A stretch of DNA of 64,000 nt from Stentor roeselii (taxonomy: Eukaryota; Ciliophora; Heterotrichea; Heterotrichida; Stentoridae). Within the stretch, counting starts at the first letter, position 1; each line of letters opens with the position of its first letter. The notes beneath the pieces were generated by a model. It worked only from the letters and a program-made list of their open reading frames with translations, was not told the DNA's origin and made no database searches. Below are positions 39,287 to 48,887 of the stretch, piece after piece. Position numbers and translations under genes: made by a program. The DNA is taken from assembly GCA_006503475.1 (NCBI GenBank), contig RSEH01000001.1:230726-294725 (forward strand). Direction: 5' to 3'.

Positions 39287-40888
39287 TTAACTAACTACGG
39301 TTCTTGATATCGTCCTGGTATCTGCCCAGACCCGTGCCAATTCATTTAAACTAGCTCGTTTGTTATAATCAAATTCCAGCATTTTTTCCAGAGGTTTCTT
39401 AATATAGTCAATTTTGATGCTATCAATAAGCCTAGTAAGTCGATTCAAGTTACTTTCATCATTAAGGTCAGACTCAAACTTATCAACCAAAAGATACAAA
39501 ATCGTCATTCCCAGGCTGAAAACATCGGCCTTATCATTTTTAATACTCGCGCCGGTGCCTCTCGCAATAGCTTTTTTAATCTCAGGAGCCATAAAATCAC
39601 GAGTTCCAAAAGCACTGGTCACATGAGTCACATCACTAATCGACGACCTGGCAATATTAAAATCAATCACTTTAATCACCAGGTCATCAGTGACAAGCAC
39701 ATTGGAAGGCTTGATGTCGCAATGTAGAATTCCTTTATTCTTCATGATATTAAAAGACTCCACCAACTGCTCATAAATCGTCTTGATTTCATCGTCGTTG
39801 AAAGGAAGGCCAGCTTGAATTCTCTCAAGTTTTAAAGTTTTTAAACTTTTTTCAACGTATTCCATTAAAATTTCTTGCTTGTACTTCAAAATATTCCCGA
39901 TTTGCACAGTCTTTGCACGGCTGCCGAAGAAACGTAAGAAGTTTTGAGATGATCCTGAAAGTTCTTTTAAAAAATAAGCTTCTTGCTCGAATGCTTCCAG
40001 TTCTTTCATAGTTGCAGCAGTTATTTCTTTCAGGGCTAGGAAAGTGCTTGAGTTTGGACTTTGGCATTTAAAGACTCGGATGTCTACTGCGTCTTTTCGA
40101 AGGTAAACAGTTTCTAGGACTTGAAGGTTTTCGAATAGTGAATTTTCTTCGAGGATTACTGCCTTTGGCTTGAGTTCTAGAAGAGGCTCTGGGGGAAAAG
40201 CGATTATTTCTAGTGGCTGGTATTCGGCGAATTGGAAGTCTTCAGTTATTTTTGATTGAAGTTTTGCCTCTGAGATTACAAGTTGTAGAACGTCTTTAAA
40301 AGAGGAAAGATCTACTCCTAAACGTTCAGCTTGTAAAACTGCCTGACAAATTACTGCAAGTCCATCCTGATTAGTAACCGGATTATTTTTAATCAATTTT
40401 TCACTATCAAACATTCCGATTCTGTCAATCATTTCAAATAAGCAACTGCGAAGCTGTTCATGAATCGAGTTCAGCCCATCAGTCAAGTCGTATCGATTCT
40501 TAAATATCTGATTGAGTTCAAAAAGAAACCTGCATCCTTGAAGCAGATGTTGAACGTTATTAGGTTGTCTTGAGTTGATCTCCATTTGTTTGACGATTAA
40601 GAGATCAGCTAAGTACTCTACTTCTAAATCAGGGTGATTTATTAGAGCCCTTGAAGATGAAAGGATTACTGGGTAGTAATCTTCGATTACTACTTCTTCT
40701 TCTAAGTACTTACTAAGTAGAAAAATGATTAGAATGCATGAGTGAGGAGATGACGGCGGCAACTTTGAAATCATTTCTTTCATTTGAGACACTGTCCAGG
40801 TACCTTGTTTTAATATTGAGGAATAGTTGTGAGGAAGACTGTTGAGGAGAATATCCTGTTTCGGCATCAACATGTAGAGTATGTCCAT
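39287..40888 (-). CDS. Array kinase B (HCD, DFN)
   Basis: 533 residues, closest to kinase A (shared LKLERIQAG and KEIT stretches). The N-terminal helical domain is residues ~1-255. Kinase: lysine in FLALKEI (K287), HCDIKPSNVL (389-391), but KVIDFNIAR replaces DFG with DFN (409-411); FMAPEIKKAI and KADVFSLGMTILYLL follow. The metal-binding Asp is kept while the Gly that allows the DFG flip is lost. Catalysis is possible but regulation must differ. Its ATG follows TCTATAA. Confidence 0.88.
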   Translation of the reverse strand: MDILYMLMPKQDILLNSLPHNYSSILKQGTWTVSQMKEMISKLPPSSPHSCILIIFLLSKYLEEEVVIEDYYPVILSSSRALINHPDLEVEYLADLLIVKQMEINSRQPNNVQHLLQGCRFLFELNQIFKNRYDLTDGLNSIHEQLRSCLFEMIDRIGMFDSEKLIKNNPVTNQDGLAVICQAVLQAERLGVDLSSFKDVLQLVISEAKLQSKITEDFQFAEYQPLEIIAFPPEPLLELKPKAVILEENSLFENLQVLETVYLRKDAVDIRVFKCQSPNSSTFLALKEITAATMKELEAFEQEAYFLKELSGSSQNFLRFFGSRAKTVQIGNILKYKQEILMEYVEKSLKTLKLERIQAGLPFNDDEIKTIYEQLVESFNIMKNKGILHCDIKPSNVLVTDDLVIKVIDFNIARSSISDVTHVTSAFGTRDFMAPEIKKAIARGTGASIKNDKADVFSLGMTILYLLVDKFESDLNDESNLNRLTRLIDSIKIDYIKKPLEKMLEFDYNKRASLNELARVWADTRTISRTVVS

Positions 40889-40898
40889 TTATAGATTA

Positions 40899-42419
40899 TT
40901 AATTGGGTTTAGTAAAATCTGAATCGAATTCTTTGTTGATTTCTCTAATCGAAATTCGATTATTTGGATTAAACTCAAGCATTTTGCTTAAGAATTGTTT
41001 TAACCATGGATATCTGATTGAATTAATGATTTCCTTAAGATATGCTTTGTTACTCTCGAGGTTAACATCAACCAATCCTTCTTGGGTTACTAAAGACAGT
41101 ATGGATAGTCCGAGACTAAAAACATCTGATTTTTCTTGATTACCTCTAAATTTTTTCCCATCAATTATTGATTTTCTCATTTCAGGAGACATGAATTGTT
41201 CTGTTCCCTTGGCAGTAGTTTCACAATTAGATTGTTTTATTTCTTTTGAAATATTAAAGTCTATTATTTTAACTTGTAAGTCTTTAGTGATCATTAAATT
41301 ACTAGGTTTTATATCGCTGTGGTTAATATTCTCCTGGTATAGTATTTGAAAACCATTCACTAGTTGTTTAAAAATATGTGTAATTTCATTTTCTGTTAGA
41401 ATTCTCTGTCGGTCTACATTTTCTTCCCTGAATTTAGCTAACGTATAATCAATATATTCCATTTCAATATATAAAACATGCCTATCTATACCATCTCTCT
41501 TTTCATCTCTATAAAACATATTATAATATTTAGCAAAGTATATTCCATTTTTAAGTTTTTCTAAAAGTTTTCCTTCATTTTTAAAAGGTTCAAGTTTTTC
41601 TCTTTGTGCAGAGGATATTTTTTTTACTGCTATTATTCTATTCTCTCCAGAAACATTACATTTAAAAACATCTATCTCTGGGTTAATGTTAGTATTACTA
41701 TATATATTTGATTTATTTTCATACCGTTCTTCAATTTTAATATTTTCACTTGATATCTCGTTATTTGAAGATAAATTTGGATTCAACCGATTTTTTATGT
41801 TTTCTAGTCGTGCTTGTGAAATAGGAGGATCAAAATTTTCAACAATCAATAGAAAATTTTTTTTCGCATAAAATAAATTCATTTTACATTCATTAGTTTT
41901 TTCAAAATTGATCAAAGCTGATTCAATATCATTCACACTACTGATTGAAGAGTATATTCTCAGTTTTGCTTGAGACTCAATGCAGTCCAGGTACTGATTA
42001 AGATTTAATTTGGACTTTTTTAAAATTGTTAGAAATTTGAACTCAAAGATTAGATTTTCTAGTGTTATTGGAGGATTTGTTGCACGGGAAATACTTGAGT
42101 TTCCTATTCGAATTGTGAGTAAATGATTATCTAAATCTTCGATTTTAGATATCTCTTTGATTGCTTGAATGTAGTCTTTGTAATGATTTATGCTGATGGC
42201 TTCTTCATTCTCTAGAGCTAGGATGTAGCTGATGTATAAGTAGTAAGTAAGGTAGGAGTTTAATTGATCCTTTGTTCTTAATAATGCCTCTTTTAGATTG
42301 TCTGGAGTATGGCTTGATGGCCTTTCTATCAACTCTTTGATTTCTGTTGTAAATTTGCCTTTAATTTTCAGGAGTTCAGGAAGAAGCATCTGAAAATAGT
42401 AACTTTCAATTGTTGACAT
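40899..42419 (-). CDS. Array kinase C (HSD, DFN)
   Basis: 506 residues. The N-terminal domain contains SSISRATNPPITLENLI, nearly identical to a segment in kinase D. Kinase: RIIAVKKI lysine (K266), HSDIKPSNLM (367-369), KIIDFNISK (DFN 387-389), FMSPEM and KSDVFSLGLSIL. The codons are more AT-rich than in A and B. It ends 10 bp from the start of B. ATG preceded by TCTATAAA. Confidence 0.85.
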   Translation of the reverse strand: MSTIESYYFQMLLPELLKIKGKFTTEIKELIERPSSHTPDNLKEALLRTKDQLNSYLTYYLYISYILALENEEAISINHYKDYIQAIKEISKIEDLDNHLLTIRIGNSSISRATNPPITLENLIFEFKFLTILKKSKLNLNQYLDCIESQAKLRIYSSISSVNDIESALINFEKTNECKMNLFYAKKNFLLIVENFDPPISQARLENIKNRLNPNLSSNNEISSENIKIEERYENKSNIYSNTNINPEIDVFKCNVSGENRIIAVKKISSAQREKLEPFKNEGKLLEKLKNGIYFAKYYNMFYRDEKRDGIDRHVLYIEMEYIDYTLAKFREENVDRQRILTENEITHIFKQLVNGFQILYQENINHSDIKPSNLMITKDLQVKIIDFNISKEIKQSNCETTAKGTEQFMSPEMRKSIIDGKKFRGNQEKSDVFSLGLSILSLVTQEGLVDVNLESNKAYLKEIINSIRYPWLKQFLSKMLEFNPNNRISIREINKEFDSDFTKPN

Positions 42420-42571
42420 TTTATAGAACTTTTTATTAAGAATAATGAGTTAAAGAGAAGGGAATAATTAAACTTCGTAGTTTTATTGAAGATGATATCA
42501 ACAAAAGCTATTCTAATTCTTCTAATTTTTCCTAATATTATTTCCTAAAATAAAGAATAGAAATAATTGAA

Positions 42572-44119
42572 CTAGTTGAATTGGGTGGAATCATTGCTAG
42601 GAATGACATTTAAATCTTTAAGTGATACTCGTTGGCTCTGGTTAAAGTTTAGCATTCTCTTCAAATAGTCTCTCAACCAAACGAACTTAACCGAGTTGAT
42701 CATTGAAATAAGAATGTTTTCATTTTTCTTCAAATTGAGGTCAACAATAGGTTCATCCACAACTAAAAACAAAAGTGTGAGTCCAAGACTGAAGATATCT
42801 GACTTGTCACTTCTCACCGCAAGTTTCGTTTTTTGGTCATAGGCTTCCCTGACTTCAGGAGCCATAAACTGAATAGTCCCAGCGACAGTAGTTTCCATGA
42901 TAGTAGTATTTCTAAGTTCTCTAGAAATATTGAAATCAATGACTTTAACGATTAAATCATCAGTGATCAATAAGTTGCTAGGCTTGATATCATTATGAAG
43001 GATTTTCATCTGATTCATTGTATTGAATCCTGTGAGAATCTGCATGAAAATATTAGCAATTTCTAATTCACTGTAAGCAGTGCTACTAGCCCTACGGTCT
43101 TCTCTATGTTTATTAAGAGAAGTTTCAACAAACTCCATTTCCATTCTAAGAACATGTTTCACTCTATTTCCTTCCTTCTCTTGTTTAAAAGAGCTTCCAT
43201 AATATTTAACAAAGAACTGATGACCCGTCTTTGAAAGTCTCTCTAAAATTTCAGCTTCTTTTTTAAAAGATTCGATTTTTGCAAGGTCAAAGCTGGTCAT
43301 TTCCTTCAAAGCAACTCTTCCAGAGATTCCATATCGAGTGCATTCCCAGACACTAATCTTCGGATCACTTTCATTGTTCATATGAACCACCCTCAATTTC
43401 GTAAGTCCTTCCTCTTTAAAACTCTCTTCAACCACCGCATCAGCGACTTCCAGTTCATTATTATAAGGAGTCTCAATACTAATCAATCGATTTTTAAAGT
43501 TCATCAACTTGTTCTGCGGAATAGGCTCGAAAAATGTGGCAATGATCGTCAAAAGAGTTTTTTTCGTGGTCATTAAAGACATTCCACTTCGATGAGCTTT
43601 TTCAAGTTTCACAAGTGAAGCTTCAATGTCTTCTAAACTGCTTAAAGATGAAAAAATTTTAGTCTTTGTCAAGGCTTCAATTGAACCTAACTGGTCTCCA
43701 ACGTCGAAGCCTTCAGTTTTCAGCAGCTTTAAAAAATTGAACTCGAGAATTAAGTTGTCAAGGGTTATCGGAGGGTTCGTTGCTCGCGATACGCTCGCAT
43801 TCGCTGTTTGCAGGATTAAAATGGACTTGTCAAGAGGACCGATTTTAGAGAGTTGTTTGATTAGGTAAATGTAGTAAGCGTGGTACTCGTTGTTTAAGTA
43901 TTTTTCTTTTTCGAGGAGAAGGATGTAGCTGATGTTCAGGTAGTTGATGAGAGATTTGTTGTTTTGGTCTCCTAGAGTTCGGATCGCTTCACCGATGTTG
44001 GAAAGAGTGTGGCTTGAGTCGTTTCCGATGTACTCTTTTATACCTGTTGGAAATGATGCTTTTTGGGGAAGAAGGTCTGGGAGTAGAATTTCTGAACTGA
44101 ATCTTTCAATTGTAGACAT
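42572..44119 (-). CDS. Array kinase D (HND, DFN)
   Basis: 515 residues, sister to C over the whole length. Kinase: RVALKEM (K272), HNDIKPSNLL (375-377), KVIDFNISR (DFN 395-397), FMAPEVREA and KSDIFSLGLTLLFLV. Catalytic Lys and Asp are present; the HRD Arg is Asn and the DFG Gly is Asn. The N-terminal domain includes ASVSRATNPPITLDNLI. ATG preceded by TCTATAAA. Confidence 0.85.
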   Translation of the reverse strand: MSTIERFSSEILLPDLLPQKASFPTGIKEYIGNDSSHTLSNIGEAIRTLGDQNNKSLINYLNISYILLLEKEKYLNNEYHAYYIYLIKQLSKIGPLDKSILILQTANASVSRATNPPITLDNLILEFNFLKLLKTEGFDVGDQLGSIEALTKTKIFSSLSSLEDIEASLVKLEKAHRSGMSLMTTKKTLLTIIATFFEPIPQNKLMNFKNRLISIETPYNNELEVADAVVEESFKEEGLTKLRVVHMNNESDPKISVWECTRYGISGRVALKEMTSFDLAKIESFKKEAEILERLSKTGHQFFVKYYGSSFKQEKEGNRVKHVLRMEMEFVETSLNKHREDRRASSTAYSELEIANIFMQILTGFNTMNQMKILHNDIKPSNLLITDDLIVKVIDFNISRELRNTTIMETTVAGTIQFMAPEVREAYDQKTKLAVRSDKSDIFSLGLTLLFLVVDEPIVDLNLKKNENILISMINSVKFVWLRDYLKRMLNFNQSQRVSLKDLNVIPSNDSTQFN

Positions 44120-44338
44120 TTTATAGAATTTTTTGAGATTTAGGGAAGGGTTGGAAAATTTGAAGGAGGTATTAGTGAATTGATGGAGAGGTTTTTTAAG
44201 GTTTTAGATTTAGTTTAGAGAGGAATTAGGGATTTGATTTTGATAGATTTAGGAATTTGATTAATATAGAGTTGATTTATGTTTACTTGAATTATGAATC
44301 AATATGTTTATTTATATGAGATAAACAAAACTTTACTA

Positions 44339-45854
44339 TTATTCTAGAATTATCGTTCGATTCATATCCACTTTTGGGTAAAGTATGGAAAGCTCTAAAA
44401 ACGAAGGTCTCTCCTCAACATTAAACTGGAGCATTGATCTTAAAATTGGTTTTAGCCAATCAAGACTAATAGTATCAATAACTTCAATCAATCTAGATTC
44501 GTCATTAAAAAAATCTATATTTAAACCTGTAGCAAGGTATAAAAGTGTTAGTCCTAGACTGAAAACATCAGACTTATCACCAATTCTCATATATTTTTTT
44601 TTCACCATTTCTAAAAGCTTTATATCTTTCAGGAGCAAGATATTTCATGGCCCCTTTAGACGATTCAAAACTAGTCTCGTCATTTACTATGATTGAATTT
44701 TTAAAATCAATAATTTTTGCCGCAAATTCGTTTATTATCAATAATTTTCCTGGTTGAATATCATTATGCAGAAGGTTCAACTGTGTCAACATTACAAAAC
44801 CATCTAAAACCTGATAATAAATCGATTTTAAATAAATATCCCGATTCTCATTCCAAATATATTTATCTAGTCTGATACACAAATATTCCATCACTATACT
44901 AAAAATACTATATTTTATTTGACCTATTTATTCATCTTTAAAATACCATCCATAGTATTTAATAAAAGCTTCATTATCAGTTTTTGAAAGAGTTTTTAAA
45001 ATTTCACATTCTGAGACATAACAGCCAAGTAACTCTTTTTTTTTAGTATATATTTTTTTTACGGCTACGTGGTTTCCTTGTAAATAGCCCTCGCTAATTT
45101 CGATTTTTAAATCTTCATTAAAATCTCTATAATAAATTACTGATTTATTGTAGATATTTAACTCTTCAATATAATCAATTAGTGATGAATTGTAATATCT
45201 CAAATTCGTGCTCATCATGGTCAAGGAGTTGCTAGTATTTTCTTTCGATTCCATAATAAAAGATTCATTAATTTTGTATTTTGTCAATATATCACCAAAA
45301 ATTCTAAACTCCTCATCAAATAATATATCTTTAATATTTTTGTAAGCTATTTCTAGCAGGTTTATATCAGCATCAACAACATTACCTGAAGAGTAAGCAC
45401 TGCAAAATTGTTCAATTACTTGAATAAACCCACTAGTATCATCTAAATTGGACTTAACAATATCAGTAAAGAGTTTTTCTAGTGAAATTAAACATGTATT
45501 CATTTTGCAACCAACTATCTCAAATAAATTTAGGAGTTTGTATTCATTTACTATATCAGTTATATTATAAGGTGTCCTAAAAGCCCTATTAAGGCTACTA
45601 TTTGATACTCTTTCTATTATCTCAAATTTGTTTATACTTTTCATTTGCTGTAAGCTGCAAAAAATTTCTATAATATTTTTATGATGTCTTTGATCAAGTT
45701 TATCTAACCACTCCACATGAAATATATAAGAGATCATGATATATTTAGTTAATTTTTCGTCTTGCTGAATATTTCCAAGTTTAAGTTTATCTAGTAATAC
45801 TTCGATATTTTCAATATTTTCAATATTTAATGACTCTTCAACCCACATTTTCAT
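44339..45854 (-). pseudogene. Array kinase E, damaged copy (in-frame TAA and A9 frameshift)
   Basis: It begins at ATG 45854 and aligns with C/D. Two lesions are seen. A TAA at 44928-44930 sits where C has Lys after FYRDE; the distance to the next conserved block (VMEY versus EMEY) is unchanged, so it is a point substitution. Further on, a run of nine A (T on the + strand, ~44594-44602) puts KYLAPERYKAFRNGEKK out of frame with KSDVFSLGL; removing one A rejoins them. Catalytic motifs are also weak: HNDIQPGK and IIDFKNS. The TCTATAAA leader of A-D is absent. It is a pseudogene or a pseudokinase gene with errors. Confidence 0.75.
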
Positions 45855-47069
45855 ATTTGAATCTCGATTTTTTAGTTGATAAAAGATTTATTATAATAGA
45901 AAATAATTTAAAAAAAAAAATTATTGTTATAGTTGCTCTAGATATCTCTTCAGCTTTGAAAAATTATACTCTAAGCTCATTATTATATAAATGTCTATAT
46001 TTTAGCAATATGCTAAATTTCTTTTAGAAATTGAGATTAGAATCAATCCAATATGAATGTTTGAAGAAAGGTATATTTATAAGTTTTCAATTTAATTCAT
46101 ACTATATTCGAAATCTTTGCTTCATGATGAATAAATTCTTAGATAATTTTACTATGATTTGTTAGGTCATAGGTAATCTAAATCATAAAACACTGAGTGC
46201 ACTGAATGGCTGGTCTTGTAAAAAGTAACTCTGCTTCCTGTGCAGCTCCTTCAACGAAAGAAAATTTATCAAAACCCTGACAGAAGGAAAAAATGTTTAC
46301 TGATGGTAAAAGAAATAATAAAAGATATAATAGCTTGAATCATTTGCTATACTCATTTAATCTTGACAATCCAAGAACTGCTTGAAGAAGAAGGAAGGCG
46401 TGAAAAAGATGATTTGATTAAGGCTAGCGATATCAATCTGTAAAGAATTTCAAATTTTTCGGTCTAATTTGCCTTGCTGTATAGGTTTGAGAAATTGATT
46501 TTATTTAATAGTGCTTTTGTATCACAAAAAGTATTGCATTCCCAGAACTCCTAAAATTAGCATTATCAGGACCCTCATCAGGAATAAGTTTGCAGCTTTG
46601 GCTTAGTTTTAGTCAAATCAATCAAGTTTAGAGACAGTCTTGTTAATTGGAATGCTCTTATATATCATATTTGAATGATAAGATTTTTATTATTTCTTTA
46701 TGCTCAGCTGAGTCGCATTCAACAGCAAGGCAGAACCTTAGCTGGCTGGGTATAAAATGAAGGAAAGAATAAAGTTGCGTTGGTTTAATTGGTTGAAAGA
46801 CGTTCAAGATAATCTTTTAAGTAATCTAGTCCTTGTATTTAACTCGAGAGTTAAAGTTTTTTTAATCTAACCATTTTCAATAGAATTGATTAGCTTCTTT
46901 TCATTCGATTCGAAATTTGTATGTTCAGTTTATATAGATTTGAATGAATATTGACTAATCAACTAAAATAACCTAACTAACGTCTTAAGTACTTCTGAGT
47001 AAGATTCAAAAAACGACTCTCTTGATATAGAAAGCAATAACTATCAACCAATCAACTAAAATAACTTAA
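45855..47069. other. Gene-poor stretch with a UAR-interrupted protein-like frame
   Basis: No intact gene. On the + strand 46357-46671 (105 codons) and 46675 to ~46940 read as protein-like sequence (TIQELLEEEGRREKDDLIKA, then YAQLSRIQQQGRTLAGWV) interrupted repeatedly by TAA/TAG, with one TGA between the two blocks. The right end contains a copy of the following gene's 3' end. Confidence 0.35.
46957..47021. repeat. 65-bp direct repeat, copy 1
   Basis: Matches 47050-47114 at all but about three positions, offset 93 bp. On the minus strand it encodes the same last ~14 residues plus stop (NLTQKYLRR versus NLAQKYLRR). Confidence 0.85.
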
Positions 47070-47114
47070 CTAACGTCTTAAGTACTTCTGAGCAAGATTC
47101 AAAAAAGGACTCTC
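47050..47114. repeat. 65-bp direct repeat, copy 2 (3' end of acyltransferase gene)
   Basis: Second copy of the repeat; includes the true stop of the acyltransferase gene. It marks a local tandem duplication or the remnant of a neighbouring paralogue. Confidence 0.85.
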
Positions 47115-48887
47115 AACAAGAACTTGCACAATAGAAGAAACCACGACAGACATCCCAAAAAGACCCCCAAAGTGCCTCTGAAGACTTTGCCAGTCAGCCC
47201 TATGCATGTCATTCCCAGTCATAAACATCCCAACAAATACCAGAGGATGAACCAAATACACAGTATAAGAAATTTTTCCTAAAAAGCTAAAAATTTTCAT
47301 CTTCAAAAACTCTCCAACAACACCCAAATAGCCAAACAATAAAGGAAAAGCAAAAAAGCTAAACCCTAAAGTGAATATCAGTCTTTTCACAGCAACCCAA
47401 ACAGCTTTGGTAAAGACTCCCAAGCTTTTTTCTCCGAAAACAACCAAATAATGTGGCCCAAAAACTGAAAAAGTCAAGAAAACGAGTCCAACCAAGTAAA
47501 AAACTTTTCGAATTTGATCATTTTTCACCAATGTGATCAAAAAGCTTTCAAATTTTTCTCCCCAAGAGTCTTTCACGACATACGCGACACTTACTTGGCC
47601 TTTCTTTTGAGTGGCTTTTAAATAAACAAGTCCTAAAACGAGTCCAATCAAAAAAGCTGGAATTCTTGGAATTGGTTTGATGTAGACCAAGTTGCTTTGT
47701 TTAAAGTCTAGCATTGAATCTAGTGGAGAAGGACTTAGCTGATAAATGAAACTTAAGTAAGTTGTATAGATAATGCTGAAGATCACATAAAATGCAGAGA
47801 GGGTGTATCCCCAGGTTTTATTCTTTTGATAAGCATATAAGACTATACAGCTTGCTAGGTAGAACTGAAAGTCAACTGATGTTGTCCATGACCAGGCTAA
47901 GTAAAGAGACCCATCAACTGGTATCAAATTGTGTATCAGGAACAAGGCAGACCACCAAGGACTTTCTGGTTCAACATTGACAACATGCGAAATGATTAAC
48001 TGAGCTGATGTAGGATTCGCTCCATAAGTACTTCTTTCAATCCCTACCAAGAAGTAAAGCACAGGCAAATAACGAATAACTCTTCTTACCATAAACTTGG
48101 TCCAACTAAAGTGATTTCCTTTATTTTGAAGTTCTTTTATTGTCAAAAAGCTCATCAAAAACCCTGAAAGGAGGAAAAACACGTCAATCGCATGACAAAG
48201 TGATATCATGAAAGTGCAATACAAGGAAGTGAATGATTTGTTGTACTCCAGACGGTTCGATACTGCGAAAAAGATTTCGAAGAAAAACGAGTGCAGCAGA
48301 ATTATCGACATTGAAGCTAAAGACCTGATTCCGTCGATTATTCTCAGATTGTCTGAAGATTTAGATCCGCTGAATAGGTTTTTGAAATTGATGATAAGAG
48401 AAAAGCAACTTAAAAAATCATCTTTTTTGTAAAAAAGAGAGTAAAAGGATCCTAGAACCTCTAAAATTACCAGGATTATAAAACTTATGATAAAAAAGTT
48501 GGCGATTTCTGGTTTTTGCTTTGTTTTTGATAGGTCGATTTGTTTTACTGATATTTTCGTTGATTTGATTTGGCCTGACAAATCATATCTTGAAGATAAA
48601 CTTTCCATTATCTTTTGAGCCTCATCGAGTTCACAATAATTAGGAAGACAAAAGCCATAGCTAACCGTAGGAACATTATTATTCATCCAAAACACCGTGA
48701 CATAAGTTCCATTAGTATTAAAGCATTCAGGGTACCCGCCCAAGTAATCAAGCCCTTCCCCTGTCTGCTTGTGGCTAAAAATTCTACTCATCAAGTCATC
48801 TCTCACAAAGCCTTCAAGCGCCTCCTCACAAGTAACAGCGACAGTCACTTGGGCAGCAGCCAAAGCAAGAAGGCCGATCCAAGCCAT
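47070..48887 (-). CDS. NRF-6-type acyltransferase-3 membrane protein
   Basis: 605 residues. A signal peptide (MAWIGLLALAAAQ) is followed by a Cys-containing lumenal NRF domain (CFNTNGTYVTVFW, VSYGFCLPNYC) and then an acyltransferase-3 module of ~10 membrane helices: RIIDGIRSLASMSIILLHSFF with the likely catalytic His, CHAIDVFFLLSGFLMSFL, and RYLPVLYFLVG. Proteins of this 'nose resistant to fluoxetine' type transfer acyl groups across membranes. Substrate unknown. No introns. Confidence 0.88.
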   Translation of the reverse strand: MAWIGLLALAAAQVTVAVTCEEALEGFVRDDLMSRIFSHKQTGEGLDYLGGYPECFNTNGTYVTVFWMNNNVPTVSYGFCLPNYCELDEAQKIMESLSSRYDLSGQIKSTKISVKQIDLSKTKQKPEIANFFIISFIILVILEVLGSFYSLFYKKDDFLSCFSLIINFKNLFSGSKSSDNLRIIDGIRSLASMSIILLHSFFFEIFFAVSNRLEYNKSFTSLYCTFMISLCHAIDVFFLLSGFLMSFLTIKELQNKGNHFSWTKFMVRRVIRYLPVLYFLVGIERSTYGANPTSAQLIISHVVNVEPESPWWSALFLIHNLIPVDGSLYLAWSWTTSVDFQFYLASCIVLYAYQKNKTWGYTLSAFYVIFSIIYTTYLSFIYQLSPSPLDSMLDFKQSNLVYIKPIPRIPAFLIGLVLGLVYLKATQKKGQVSVAYVVKDSWGEKFESFLITLVKNDQIRKVFYLVGLVFLTFSVFGPHYLVVFGEKSLGVFTKAVWVAVKRLIFTLGFSFFAFPLLFGYLGVVGEFLKMKIFSFLGKISYTVYLVHPLVFVGMFMTGNDMHRADWQSLQRHFGGLFGMSVVVSSIVQVLVESPFLNLAQKYLRR

